Positions 20,668-31,835 of a stretch of 64,000 bases of DNA are shown in pieces (positions within the stretch are counted from its first letter, which is position 1; each line of letters starts with the position of its first letter). This DNA is from Cycas panzhihuaensis (taxonomy: Eukaryota > Cycadophyta). Under the pieces are notes generated by a model, which was not told where the DNA came from, did not search any database, and saw only the letters and a list, made by a program, of their open reading frames with translations. The stretch lies in the NCBI GenBank assembly GCA_023213395.1, contig CM041465.1, forward strand, positions 60,023,741 to 60,087,740, read 5' to 3'. A program made the position numbers and the translations under genes.

Positions 20668-20679
20668 GCTCTAATACCA
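20668..20679 (-). promoter_or_regulatory. Primer-binding site of element G
   Basis: The plus strand gctctaatacca is, on the minus strand, TGGTATTAGAGC, an initiator-Met PBS with one change. It follows an LTR whose plus-strand edge reads TGAAAGAAGGATGGG from 20,682. Confidence 0.7.
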
Positions 20680-20681
20680 CA

Positions 20682-20990
20682 TGAAAGAAGGATGGGTCTA
20701 GAGAATAAATCACTCACATGCACACAATGGCAATGAAGAATGAAAAAGAAATGAAATAAAATATGAGAACAAGCTTGGAGATGAGAATGAATAATAACTT
20801 CCTCTTTGAGATTTTGCCTTTTATTATTGAAGGTGAGCATTAGGGTTAGGATTTTCCTACCTAATGACATGAACCTAAAATTACATCTAAAATTACATAA
20901 AGTATATTTCACTAAGAGACGAATGCTAACAATATATCCTAAGGTCACGTAATTAATCTACACAAATGACGTTGATATATTAACCTCTTT
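20682..20990 (-). repeat. Probable LTR of element G (outer end uncertain)
   Basis: It starts with TG two bases beyond the PBS. No partner LTR is visible in the window, so the outer end is a guess. The 45-bp minisatellite begins just beyond. Confidence 0.4.
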
Positions 20991-21002
20991 TATGAAGGAA
21001 GT

Positions 21003-21285
21003 AAAGAGGTTACAACCTAGTATGCAAAAGGTTGCAACCAAGAAAGTAAAGTAATTATAACCTAGGATGTAGAAGGTTGTAACAAGGGAAGCAAAGAGGT
21101 TACAACCCAAGATGCAAAAGGTTGCAACCAGGGAAGCGAAGGTTGTAATTAAGAAAGTAAAGTGATTGCAACCTAGAACATAGAAAGTTGTAACCATGGA
21201 AGGGTACAACTAGGGAAGCAAAGGTCACAACCAAGAAAGTAAAGTGGTTACAATTGGGAATAACAAAATATTACAATTAGGTACA
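21003..21285. repeat. 45-bp minisatellite with whole and partial units
   Basis: Three consecutive 45-bp units start at 21,003, 21,048 and 21,093, each running from AAAG(a/t)(g/a)(g/a)TTA(c/t)AACC to a CAA(g/a)(a/g)GAAG(t/c) end. Shortened units of 16-21 bp and another 45-bp unit (21,159) follow. Every unit holds two inverted half-motifs, GTTACAACC and GGTTGCAAC, so each can fold on itself. Confidence 0.85.
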
Positions 21286-22600
21286 TCCTAGAATAGTAGA
21301 AGATCGCAAAGTTGCAATTTGTACCACGAAGAATCACAACTTAGACATAAAAATGCATAATTAAAAATGGGAAGTAGTTGCAACTCAGAATGGTTATAAC
21401 TAAAAAGGCAAAAACTTTGATCAAGTTTCAAATTTGGAATGCAATCAAGTATTAAGACACCAAAAGTGATAAAGTAATAACAAGATTGGGAAGGAAGAAG
21501 ATGATCACATCAAGGGAGTAATGGAAAAAGGAATAAAGAAAAAGAAATAAGAAATTAGAATTATCAGAATGAAAAATAAAAAAAGCAAGAATGATGTTGG
21601 GGTACAAGTGGTTAATGTTGGCGATAGTCATTCGATAAAAATCCATGGTAATCATGATAATAAGATTGGCCCTTAAATCAAGATGATTCAAGGAGTAATT
21701 ACGATAACATGTGGTTGCCATGTATTGTAGAAGATTAAAAATGACATAACTTAATTGTAACTTAGTTATTACAACCATAGTTTGGAATGATAATGTTTTT
21801 GCATAGTTGACAAGATATAAGATGGTAAGATTTGAAGGCAAAAAAAATCCAAAAAAATAGAAAACTCCAATTGCAAAAGACCAGAATGAAGAATATCGTG
21901 GATATTCAAGCTAATTGTTTAGAGATAGATGATAAAAGAATCAAGAATGATTAGAGCAATATGCTAGAGGATAATATAAGGAAATTAAACCTAATAAAGG
22001 TAGGATTTATATAATATGTATAAACTGGATTATTTCTAGTAGTTATATAATTTTTGTCTATGATGGTTTGAGTGGTATCCTATTAACCTAATCTTCTAGA
22101 TCTCTTGGCAAAAGCCATTACACAAGTCTTGGGATTGCACAATTTAGGTGAGGAGGTGCCTTGGGATAAAATAATCCCACATGAATAGGTGGAAAAATAA
22201 TTAAGTGCATAGGTATCAGATATTTCTACATCTAGTATTCATATCACTAGCATTACAAATGAATATAAGTGCTAGGTGGCTCATTTCCTCTTTACTTGAG
22301 TTGTTTTAAGCAAAAAAACATTATATGTCCCTAGAAAGATGAGATTAATGCTTTTACGAGTGACACAAGAAGATAAGTTTAATTGAGTTTTATTCCTTTC
22401 AGAGAAGCTTTTAAAAACGTTGTACAATATTAGGGCTAGTTCATAATACATAGTTTTTATCATCAGAGTTTGTTTCAAGGATTATTATATTCACAATGTT
22501 CTAAATTGGAGCTACCTTTGGTAGAGTAAGGATAATTAGCTATAACAAGATGGATAGATTGTTTTATAAGGTAGGGAAAAGTCTAGTGAAGTGAAATTCA
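21286..22600. other. AT-rich stretch, no gene seen
   Basis: Short minus frames at 21,452-21,841 and 22,281-22,478 are hydrophobic from AT-rich composition and show no family motif. No LTR pair or terminal signal was found. Confidence 0.45.
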
Positions 22601-23035
22601 AGAAAACGTAAAGGATCATTTCTTAAGGAAAAGTCAAGCAAGCAGCCTCTAACTAACACCATCATAGGTGAACAAGGGGAAGCGACAACGAGAAGAGGTA
22701 ACCTTGCCAACCAAAGAAAACATATAAGAAAAGTAGAAGGAGATTGTTGAGGAACATCAAGGGAGAAAAGAAATAGAAAGAAAGAGATAAGAAGAGGAAA
22801 GCAAAAAGTAGGAGAAGATGGGATGTTAGTTAAGAAAGAAGTTGAGGAGGAAGAACACCAGCTAATTGTGCAATCTGAGAAGCCTATAATTATAGAAGAA
22901 GAAAGAAGAAAGAAAAGGAAAATTGTAATGAAAAAGTTAAGAAAGAAATAATTAAAATTCTAAATAGTCAAAATATTGAGGTAGATTTCGATATTAACAG
23001 TGAGGAATTTGTGGAGGAAGGGATCGATCTAATGG
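22601..23035 (+). pseudogene. Lys/Glu-rich coding relic interrupted by element A
   Basis: The plus strand carries coding-like text: one frame with an acidic stretch (KKEVEEEEHQLIVQ, about 22,835-22,880), then another frame ending in NIEVDFDINSEEFVEEGID right at the insertion point of element A. Coding-like text resumes on the far side of A (34,024). No domain is recognised; it could be a retroelement ORF or a host gene fragment. Confidence 0.35.
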
Positions 23036-23040
23036 AGTGT
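23036..23040. other. Left target-site flank of element A (AGTGT)
   Basis: This matches the right flank AGTAC (34,019-34,023) at three of five positions; the two differences are transitions. It is plausible as a decayed duplication. Confidence 0.5.
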
Positions 23041-24010
23041 TGATTTAGGAGGATCTATGTTGTGTGTATAGGAAGTAGAAAATACTAGACATTGGCACAA
23101 CTGAAAGAAATAGAACCAAATGGTATCAAAATAATGTGAAATTTTATAGAAAGGAAGAAGACACATCTTGTTATATATTTTTGAAAGGTAGGATTCAAAA
23201 AATATCATTTGACTAGATGGCAAACCTTGTTTTGTAGAAAATAACTTCCATAACCAATAGAAAAATAACAAGTAGATACTATTTTTAAATTAGTGAAAAT
23301 AGGGGTAAATGATATCCACATTAGTTAAAATTTTGAGGGAATAAAGGGAACATAAGTATCTATATGTGTACTAAATTTGAGTTTAATTGGAGTTAGTTAG
23401 CCTTAGGTACCAAGCTACAATGTTTTGGACTTGTATGAATGCCACTTGGATAAGATGCATTTTGGTTGTTGGTGATTGGACTTGCATGAATGCTACTTGG
23501 AAAACATACATTTTAATTGTTGATATATTTCTTTTTATAAATTGCGTCATCTTAAACTCATTTTCGATGTTGGAAACTTAGTTCTTGTGTGTGAAAGACA
23601 CTTCACTTGGGAGTAACATTGAGGCAACACTTGGGAGGTGTTGGAGACCATAGAGGAGGTAAATTTTAGCACTTTAATCATCCATTTTGGAGAGTGGAAG
23701 CTTCATTAAAGGAGTATTGAGAAGTTAGAGGCCTCTTGTGGTCTTGTAGTATCATTTCTTCATTGTAACTTATTTATTCTTTGCTAGTTTTTTTTCTCCA
23801 CCATTAAATGAAGGTTTTTTTAGCTTAATAAAAGTACTATTTTTCTTACCTTGGAATAATGATAAGCATGCATGAGGTGGTGTAGAGTATCCTTTTTGTG
23901 GGCTCACTCTTTTATTGATATTATTGGGAATTTTACATTAACAACCTAGGATCTTAATGAAAAAGATTGGTGATTAATTTCTTTGCCAATCACAATCCAC
24001 TTTGGGATCA
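23041..24010 (+). repeat. Element A 5' LTR, 970 bp
   Basis: It starts TGATTTAGGAGG and ends TTTGGGATCA six bases before the PBS. It aligns over its full length with 33,049-34,018, which is also 970 bp. A candidate poly-A signal (AATAAAAG) lies in its second half, near 23,827. Confidence 0.93.
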
Positions 24011-24016
24011 CATTTT

Positions 24017-24028
24017 TGGTATTAGAGC
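24017..24028 (+). promoter_or_regulatory. Primer-binding site of element A
   Basis: TGGTATTAGAGC, initiator-Met type with one C-to-T change, six bases after the LTR. Confidence 0.85.
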
Positions 24029-24143
24029 ATGTGATCTTTGATGTAGGGACTTGAATGGTATAAACAAGAAAATGATACAAGAGAGAGGAGAAGTTTTTCT
24101 TGTGTTGTAATCACCAAGAAGACAAAGAAAGAATCCAAGCACC

Positions 24144-25200
24144 ATGGTTGAAAAAGAAGATGGAGAAGTCAAATTTAAGAAGCTTGAGAAGAATGTAAAA
24201 GTTTCGATGTAAATGATGACCCAACTTCTACCTTTAGTTAAGGGCAAAGACAAAAATAAGGAAGTTAAAGAAAGATCTAAGGATGACCACGACCATGAAG
24301 AAGAAGAGGAGGAGACCTTGAAGCACTCATTTGAAGAAATCAAGGGTACTTCATCTCATCAACCCTTCAAGGTAGAGGCAAAGTTGGATATTCCAACTTA
24401 TGATGGAGAAGTAAATGCTGAAAAGTTGGACCATTGGTTGGATCAACTTAAAACCTATTTCATAATTTATGCTTATAGTAATGCTCAAAAGTTTTCATTT
24501 ACTAGGCTCAAGTTGTGCAAACATGCATTGATATGGTGGAATGCATATTTGAAGACTAATTATATATCTTCTTTTTCTTGGATAGATTTTAAGAAAGTAA
24601 TAAAGAAGCAATATTATCCTATAGTTCCTAAGGAAGACCAATGAGTCACTTAGCAATATTTACGCCAAGGGAGAGGTGTATATACCTAAGACTATACTTC
24701 TTTATTTTTTAATCATGTCATGTTCCTTAGTATTAATATGGATGAACATAGCACTCTTATGAAATTCATTAGAAGATTATATAATTACATAAGGAAGGAA
24801 CTAAGGCTTTTTAAGGTTCAATCCATTGGAGAAGTAAGTAAAATGGCTATTGCAATAGAAAGTAAAAGCAAAAAATCTATATTCATATCTAAAGATTTAA
24901 CTTTTACTTCTAATAAGCATGAAAAGAATCCTAAATTGCACTCATCTAAAAGGCAAGAAGGAAAGAACTAATTTTGTTCAAAGTTTTAACTATTATGAAT
25001 ATTGCGATATTAATGGTCATGTTATAGTAAAGTGTTGGAAGTTCCATATGGAGCTAAAGCCAAAACATATTAAGGATATGGAATCAAGAAAGAAGAAAAA
25101 ATGGAAAGCACTACTTTCTGAGGTGGAGCTTCAAAGTGAAAAAGAAGAAGAGAAGGTTACTTTACTTACAAATTATGGAGATGATGCTATAAGGGAGTAA
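24144..25200 (+). pseudogene. Element A gag (broken)
   Basis: This is the structural Gag of the element. From the ATG at 24,144 the same frame runs to about 24,970 with stops at 24,210, 24,642 and in the 24,650-24,700 stretch, then shifts by one near 24,970. It has an acidic/basic N-terminus, then a Retrotrans_gag-like helical region (LDIPTYDGE, HALIWWNAYL, about 24,390-24,560), and ends with a zinc knuckle (about 25,000-25,050, CDINGHVIVKC). The first Cys of the CCHC is Tyr, one G-to-A change from Cys. Confidence 0.85.
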
Positions 25201-25620
25201 TTATTTCACTTAAAGCTTCAAGTAAGAAATAATGTTATTGGTGCCATTATAAATCCAGGGAGGCAAAAGAATTTGATCTTAGAAAATTTAATGAAGAGTC
25301 TTAGGTTTTTAAGTACTCCTCACCCTCACCCATATCCTCTTGGTTGGATCCATAAAGATGTGAAAATGCAAATATTAAAATAATTACACTTAAAATTTTG
25401 ATCACTTATACTTTTGTTGATGAAGTAATATCTGATGTAGTACCATTAGATGTGTGACATGTTGTACTTAAGAGTCCCTATTTGTGGGATTGAGATGCAC
25501 TCTTCTATCAAAGGGAGAGAAAGTATTGGTTGATGGAGGATAACAAGGGCTTCATCATAAAGGCTACAAAGAAGCACTTGGATAAGATGACATTAATTTT
25601 AGTCACTTAAGAAAAAAGGA
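25201..25620 (+). pseudogene. Element A aspartic protease (dead)
   Basis: The pattern of a plant gypsy retropepsin is readable: a catalytic loop, then HPYPLGWI-like text, then VVPLD, then a SPYLWD motif. The catalytic Asp-Ser-Gly is replaced by Asn-Pro-Gly at 25,251-25,259, removing the essential Asp (GAT to AAT is one transition). Several stops interrupt the frame. Confidence 0.8.
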
Positions 25621-26531
25621 TGATCAATGCATATGGAAAATTTATCATCTTAATAGTAAAGAGCAAAGAAGAGCCAAGAGATGAAAGAGGCCCTTCTACT
25701 CACATTCTTCTTGTATCACCTAAATAAATGCAATAAATTAAGGAGTTGAAGACAAGGTATAGCATTATATTTCAACATGTTGATAGGCTAATACCAAAGA
25801 GAAAGATAGAGCATGAAATCACTCTTGTAGGAGATGCACTATTATCTAATGTTACTTTGTATATACACTCTATTATTGAGAATAATGAGATAAAGAGATA
25901 AGTTGAGGAGTTGCTTGATCAAGGGGTCATAAGATCTTCATGTTTACCTTGTGGATCACTAATTATCTTGGTGCTTAAGAAGGATAGAGGATGGAGAATA
26001 TGTATAGACTTTCATGCGTTGAATAAAATCACAATTAAAATTTGTTACCCTTTGCCTTATATAGATGATTTGCTTGATCAAATTCAGCATGCTTGTTATT
26101 TTACTAAGTTGGATTTGAAAAGTGGTTATCACCAAGTTAGGGTCAAAGAGGAGGAGACAAGGAAGATAACCTTCAAAACAAAGTAGGGACTCTTTGAATG
26201 AATGATTATGTCTTTTGGATTGTATAATACTCCTACAACATTTATGAGGCTAATGAATGAACTATTAAGGCCTTACTTGGATAATTTTCTTATTGTTTAT
26301 TTTGATGATATTTTGATTTGTAGCAATATATGGAAGGAATATTTGCAATATATAGAAGAAGTTTTGAAGACTTTGGCTAAGTATCATTTGAAGCTTAATA
26401 TGAAGAAGTGTGAATTTGGCAAGGAGAACTTGGTCTTTTTGGGCTTTGTGGTTAGAGGAGGAAAGTTGAGCATCGATCTACTCAAGACTCAAGCCATCCT
26501 CAAATGGCCTACACTAATCGATACCACATAG
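25620..26531 (+). pseudogene. Element A reverse transcriptase (broken)
   Basis: RNA-directed DNA polymerase domain. Visible in order: VEELLDQGVIR, KKDRGWRICIDF, YPLPYIDDLLDQ, FTKLDLKSGYHQVRV, then the active-site motif YFDD at 26,298-26,309, and the thumb-side LNMKKCEFG and FLGFVV. The motif is intact, but in-frame stops occur upstream of 25,911, between the finger and palm parts (26,184-26,201) and after 26,528. All parts stay in one frame, so decay is by point mutation. Confidence 0.92.
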
Positions 26532-27138
26532 GTGATAAGTTTTCTACAAGCTTGTCAATACTTGAGAAAGTTCATTCTTAATTTCTCATAGGTTGTAACA
26601 CCTCTACATGGATTGACAAAAGTTAGTAAAAAATTTGCTAAGGGTTCCAAGGAGGAAGAAGATTTTCTTCTTTTGAAGAAGAAAATTTACGAAGCACTGA
26701 TTTTAGTAATGCCAAATTTACAAAGGCCTTTTAAAGTAGAAATTGATGCAAGTGAAAAATATAATAGGAGTTATTCTTATTCAATATGGGAAGCCTATTA
26801 CTTACCATTCAAAAGTCTTCACCCCTCAAGTGAAAAACTACCTAACATATGATCGAGAAATGTTTGCACTACATAAAGCATTCAAACATTAGAGGTCCTA
26901 CTTACTTGGAAAAAATGTTGTAATTCATATCAATCATAAGCCTCTTCAAATTTTACAAACCCAAAGTAAATTACAATAAGCAAGACACATGAAGTAGATG
27001 AGTTATTTACATCAATTCAATATCATAATTAAGTACAAAAATGGACCTACTAATAAAATAGTTGATATGTTATCTAGACTACCTTATTCCACTTCTTTTT
27101 CTTTTGCTTTTGTTTATAGTTCTCTTATGAGTTTGTAG
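26532..27138 (+). pseudogene. Element A RNase H (broken)
   Basis: The text of a Ty3-type RNase H is present: VEIDAS near 26,740-26,756 (first catalytic Asp region), TYDREMFAL near 26,850-26,870 and HINHKPLQIL near 26,930-26,950, then the tether that leads to integrase (VDMLSRLP, about 27,062-27,085). At least one frameshift lies near 26,760-26,820, with several TAG/TAA codons. Confidence 0.85.
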
Positions 27139-27429
27139 GTGGAGCCAATGCATCATGAAGAGTATAAAGACTTGTACTGTGAAGATGAAGCCTTGAAGGA
27201 AGAATTGAAGAACTTAGCGAAAAGAAGACCTTCCCAACTTACTTGGAAGGATGGTCTACTTTTCAAATGGGAGCAACTCTATATTCCATTAAAAGGAGAG
27301 AAGATAAAGTGGCTTAGAGAAGCCCATACTTCTAAAGTAGCTGGTCACTTTAGTGTAGAGAAAACTTTAGCAAATTTGAGAAGATATGTTGTATGGCCAA
27401 AGATGCAAAATGATATAAACAAATATATA

Positions 27430-27434
27430 AAAGG
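27430..27434. other. Target-site duplication of element F, left copy (AAAGG)
   Basis: It is matched exactly by 31,836-31,840. Confidence 0.92.
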
Positions 27435-27768
27435 TGAAGGATTTGAAAGTATGGAGACAGAGCAGAGAAATAAGCAGATAATCAATCCATTATATTATAT
27501 GAGCATGAAACCAAAGATTACATTCAAGCCATGTTTGAGAGTGTATGTATATTTCCAAATGGAGGTGGTGTCTAAAGACACCAGGGTTTGTCAGCCTAGT
27601 AAATATATAGTTTGAGGGAGGAGGGAAACCTCCTCAACCTATAAAATTTTAAATATATTAAAATAATGCTTAACTAAAGTTACACTTAACCTTACCTAAC
27701 TTACCTTCACATGTGTGCACTCACATGTGTAAATGGTAGGAGTGGGGTGATGAACATTAACCCCAACA
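27435..27768 (-). repeat. Element F 3' LTR, 334 bp
   Basis: It reads TGAAGGATTTG ... CCCCAACA on the plus strand. It aligns with 31,518-31,835 and has a PPT on its inner side (minus orientation). Confidence 0.92.
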
Positions 27769-27781
27769 TTCTCTCTCTTAA
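27769..27781 (-). promoter_or_regulatory. Polypurine tract of element F
   Basis: The plus strand ttctctctcttaa is, on the minus strand, TTAAGAGAGAGAA, abutting the LTR start TGTTGGGG. Confidence 0.75.
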
Positions 27782-27959
27782 TGGTCATCACAAACATCTT
27801 CACTTTTCCTTAAACTTATGGTACATATATTTGAGGTATACTTTGAGTAAGTAATTGAATAAATGTCCTTTCACTTTGTCTTTATCTTCATACATCTTTG
27901 TCCTTATATAATGGTTTCCTTCTACATGGTTTGGTTCAAGCGATCTCCAAGTGAGTGTG

Positions 27960-28444
27960 ACTTGCTTCAAATGGAGAAGAGTGGCTACATCTTACACTTT
28001 ATCTTCTCGAATCTTTGTTACAATATCATCATGTATATTAATATGATCATTCATTTGATTTGAGTCATCTACATTAGTCTTTTTAATATAAAATACTTGA
28101 TCTGACTTCTGTATCACATGTACAATAAGGTCGTAGTTAAATTTATTCAAATTGTGGGTCTCTCCCCCATAAATTAATTCTAGTGTATCCCAAATAGATT
28201 TGGATGTAGTTAATTTATTAACATGAATGAATACATCATCATTTATTATACTAAAGATTAAAATTATGATTTCATTGTCCTTTCTTAGGTTTTCTTTAAA
28301 AATTTCTTCTTCCTCTACGTAACCACATGCAACAAATTTCTAAATATCTTTTGCAATGAGAAGTATTTTTAATAAGCTTTTCCCAACATAAAAATTAGTC
28401 CCATCAAATGTGGGAATCAACACATCATCTAAACAAAATACCAT
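27960..28444 (-). pseudogene. Element F gag, UBN2/copia type (broken)
   Basis: Structural protein of a copia-type element. The start Met is at 28,444 (minus). Visible motifs: an IPTFDGTNF entry, a (W)KFVACGY stretch where the Trp is now TAG, KDNEIIILIF, and WDTLELIYGG, all hallmarks of the UBN2/DUF4219 gag family. The readable part is about 150 residues, with at least two stops (the TAG at the former Trp and a TAA near 28,000). The zinc knuckle normally found downstream was not seen, so the 3' end of gag may be deleted up to the PPT. Confidence 0.85.
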
Positions 28445-31400
28445 TTGTAATGCATTTAGTTTGTGAGCTCAAATAAGTAAATGAAGGTCTTTAATGTGTG
28501 AATAACATAAAGTGAACAATAAGTACTTTTCAACAAATATGAATCCCTAAATCAAGGTAGGAAAGTAATGTGATCAAATGTATATTTTTTTGAGATAAAA
28601 GCTTTCCTTTTACATGGAACTAAATCAATTAATGAGCCTTTTCCTTTCCAAATAATCAAAAGAGTGCTAAATGATATGCAATGTGGTTTTTAACTTGATA
28701 AGATGTAGAGAAACAATGATCTAAATGCTCTTTTGATACTTTGACCATGCAAATCTAAAATATAACTGCCTTTAATGATAAAAAATGATATTCAATGATA
28801 TTCTTCAACTAAGTTTGAATCTTTCAAAGCTAACAAGTGGCTAAACCAAAAATGAATGACCTTTATGTCAATGTAAAATGAAGTATGCTAGATTATAAAG
28901 ATAATTAGTTATCCTTTTAAAAGTAGCATACCCTTTTAAACGTAGTAAAAAACTAAAAATTTGAAGTGTAAAACTTTGCTTTAGATGATAGAAATATTTG
29001 AGAATAACAAGTTTCTACCAAGAAATATAGAAAATGAATAAATAGAGCACAAAATATACCTATTTGATAAGGTAGCTCTACTTAGCTTACAAATAACTTA
29101 AAGTGTTAAAAATCTAGCTTCTTACTACAAAAAAGACTTGAAAGATGTAAACAAAGAATAATAATAGCTTTAAGAATAAATTATCAATGATCAATAATAT
29201 AGATATAATCTTTTTGAGATAATATAATACTTAAAAAGTTATAAGATAATGCTTATAAGGATTGAACAAGAAGCTAAAGATAACTAGCTTTAAACACCTA
29301 TCAAATAATATCATATTTGAGTGAAACCTATTTCAAACTAAAGAATATTGAATAACCTTTTTGACAGATTTGACTGTTGAGAAAACTGATTCTTGAAACT
29401 CAAGATTTTAAAGAATAGGTGTAAAGACCCTTTTTAGGGCTTGAACAGAAGCCATGAGGCTAAAATACTATAAAAATTAGATTTTAACTTTATGAAAAGA
29501 TGTAAAACTCCTCACATATAAATTAAAGACCTTTTAATATGACTTATGCCAAAAAAATCTTGAAGAAAATGCTTCAAAAAATGCTGAATAATGAAAAACT
29601 AAGTTTGATTAAGTACCTTAACTTCACCAGCCTGAAATATCTACAAAATAGTTTCAAAATAATTAAAAAATATGTTAGCATGCAGAGGGCTGAACCAGCT
29701 TTCCAACAAAGCTAACAATTTAGAAAAAGGATATCAGATGGGAAAGTTACAACAAAAATAGTGAAGGAACCTCTTTATAATTAACAAAATGGGGCTAAAA
29801 AAATAGGTCAGTTCAAACTATTAAAACTTGATTAAAGATGCTCTAAAACTAATAAATGACTAGTCCATGGTGAAGCTCGCTAAATAATGATCACGATGAG
29901 ACTAGTTTTATTGAAAACTGTTAACCAAGTGAGAAGTTATAGTAAAAAAATGTGCCAGTTACTTTATGAAGTAAAATATGAATAAACTTTATATTAAAAA
30001 GTTGTTTTAGCCCTTTTGAACTGAGTCAAACAGTCACATGAGAGTGAGAAGACTAGGGGCTAAAGACTCTGAAGGAGCTTATCACTTAACAACTACCTAG
30101 AACTCAAAAGATATACAATATAGTTTAATTAAATTAAACTTTAGAGAAACAAAAAAGTTATTCAAAAAATTCGTCACTATCAAGATTTTGATGAACCAAA
30201 GCAATGACTAGACAATAAAATCAATAAAAAACAACCTTAAATAGATTGAAAATAAGCTATAATAGATCTAGGAGGAGTAGAGCATCCACAACAGTGGATT
30301 ACACAAAGTTCCCCCTCCCCATTTTTTAAATATAATATATATATATAAGAAATGAAAATGCGCGATTGCTGATGAGGGATTAACGAAACAATGACTATAT
30401 TCAATTAAATCTAGATAAAATTAGGAGAATGAAGTTGCATACTAATGGACTCAAGACCCACGATGAATATCTAATGAATAGAGCATAAAAAATATGAATT
30501 ACATATGTTAAAACATGAAAAAATATTAAATATCAATGCATGCCCACCGTACAGAGAATAGAGAGTATACCAGAGGGAGATCTGCTTAACAAATATAATG
30601 TAAATAATGGTAAATGTCCAGAGAGCTTCTTAAAGTAAATACAGAGAAAAAAGTTTCAAAAAATTTAATATTTAGCCTTTATTAGACTCATGTAGGTAGA
30701 GGATAATGTTTGGAGCCGTGGAGATCGTATGACCAACACAAGGGCAAGAACTAGTATGCAATAGCCTCAATAGGCTTAGATCTACCTGACTACTAAGTTA
30801 TAGGAGTAATAAAAAAGAAACGAGATTTAAAAAGTAACTTACACTTTGATATGCTGGGGTTTTATTGCCAAAAAAGAGGAACCAGACTTCCAAGAGGGAG
30901 ATCTATTCATAGGAGTGAAGAAAATCGAAACCATTGAATCCAATACAGAGCTGACTCATATAGCTTCAAAATGACTGTTACTTGTTAGGTTTTATTCATT
31001 GTGGAGACTGCACCAGCCTATAAAAGTTTAAGTTCCTTGTAAAACCTTGAAAAAATGGTGAAAAAATAATAAAACTTGTAAAATATCAACCAAAACCTTA
31101 GTATAATTTCTCTAAAAGACTACTGGGATGAATACACAACTATTACTACACATATCTGAAGAAATGTTAAGTAAATAGAGCATATACACCAAAAGTAGCC
31201 AAATATTTAATAAAAATATATGACTTATTAATAAAACTTCATAAAATGATGAAATATTGAATGTTTTACTAATTATGGTTACGAACTCTACATAAATCTG
31301 TGAAAATATGGATTATTTTACATATATAAATAAAAAATAATCAAAATTTAATAAAAATTATATAAAAATTGCTAATAAGCTTTATAAGAAAAAAATAAAA

Positions 31401-31500
31401 CTAATATATTACTTGCCACAAGTAGCTTTGATAAATCTCTGCTTCAAAACTTAATAGATCTTCTTACTCTTAAATGAAGTAATTGAAATAGGCCAAAATC
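28445..31500. other. Long non-coding leader of element F
   Basis: About 3 kb between the PBS side and gag, AT-rich with no open frame above about 60 codons and no pol motif on either strand. A pyrimidine-rich run with a short AT tract (30,308-30,342) is the only distinctive feature. Very long leaders replacing pol are typical of LARD-like elements. Confidence 0.6.
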
Positions 31501-31513
31501 TTAGCTCTGATAT
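31501..31513 (-). promoter_or_regulatory. Degenerate primer-binding site of element F
   Basis: The minus strand reads TATCAGAGCTAA a few bases beyond the LTR end. The TATCAGAGC core of the initiator-Met PBS is kept and the leading TGG is lost. Confidence 0.6.
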
Positions 31514-31517
31514 GAAA

Positions 31518-31835
31518 TGAAGGGTTTGAAAGCGTGGAGACAGAGTAGAGAAATAATTAAATAACCAATCCATTATATTGTATGAGCATAAAACCAAGAT
31601 TACATTCAAGCCATGTTTGAGGGCGTGTACATATTTCTAAATGGAGGCAGTGTCTAAAGACACCAGGGTTTGTCACCCAATAAATATATAGTTTGAGGGA
31701 GGAGGGAAACCTCCTCAACCTCCAAAATTTAAAATACATTAAAATAATGCTTAACTACATTTATACTTAACCTTACCCTACTTACCTTCACATGTGTAAA
31801 TAGTGGGATTGGGGTAATGAACATCAACCCCAACA
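31518..31835 (-). repeat. Element F 5' LTR, 318 bp
   Basis: It reads TGAAGGGTTTG ... CCCCAACA, homologous to 27,435-27,768 with small indels and transitions, followed by the right AAAGG duplication. Confidence 0.92.

Larger units (their letters stand above)
27435..31835 (-). mobile_element. Element F: copia-type LTR element with gag but no visible pol
   Basis: A 4.4-kb element in minus orientation with LTRs of 318 and 334 bp and an exact AAAGG duplication. Going 5' to 3' (high to low coordinate) it has a PBS, about 3 kb of AT-rich DNA without recognisable coding, a copia UBN2-type gag, and almost at once the PPT. No protease, integrase, RT or RNase H motif is visible. It would need enzymes from another copia element. 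F is nested in element A, so it is younger. Confidence 0.88.

Noticed and set aside
21003-21285. Regular repeats resembling a CRISPR array
   Set aside because: Units are contiguous 45-bp tandem copies without unique spacers, in a plant nuclear context.
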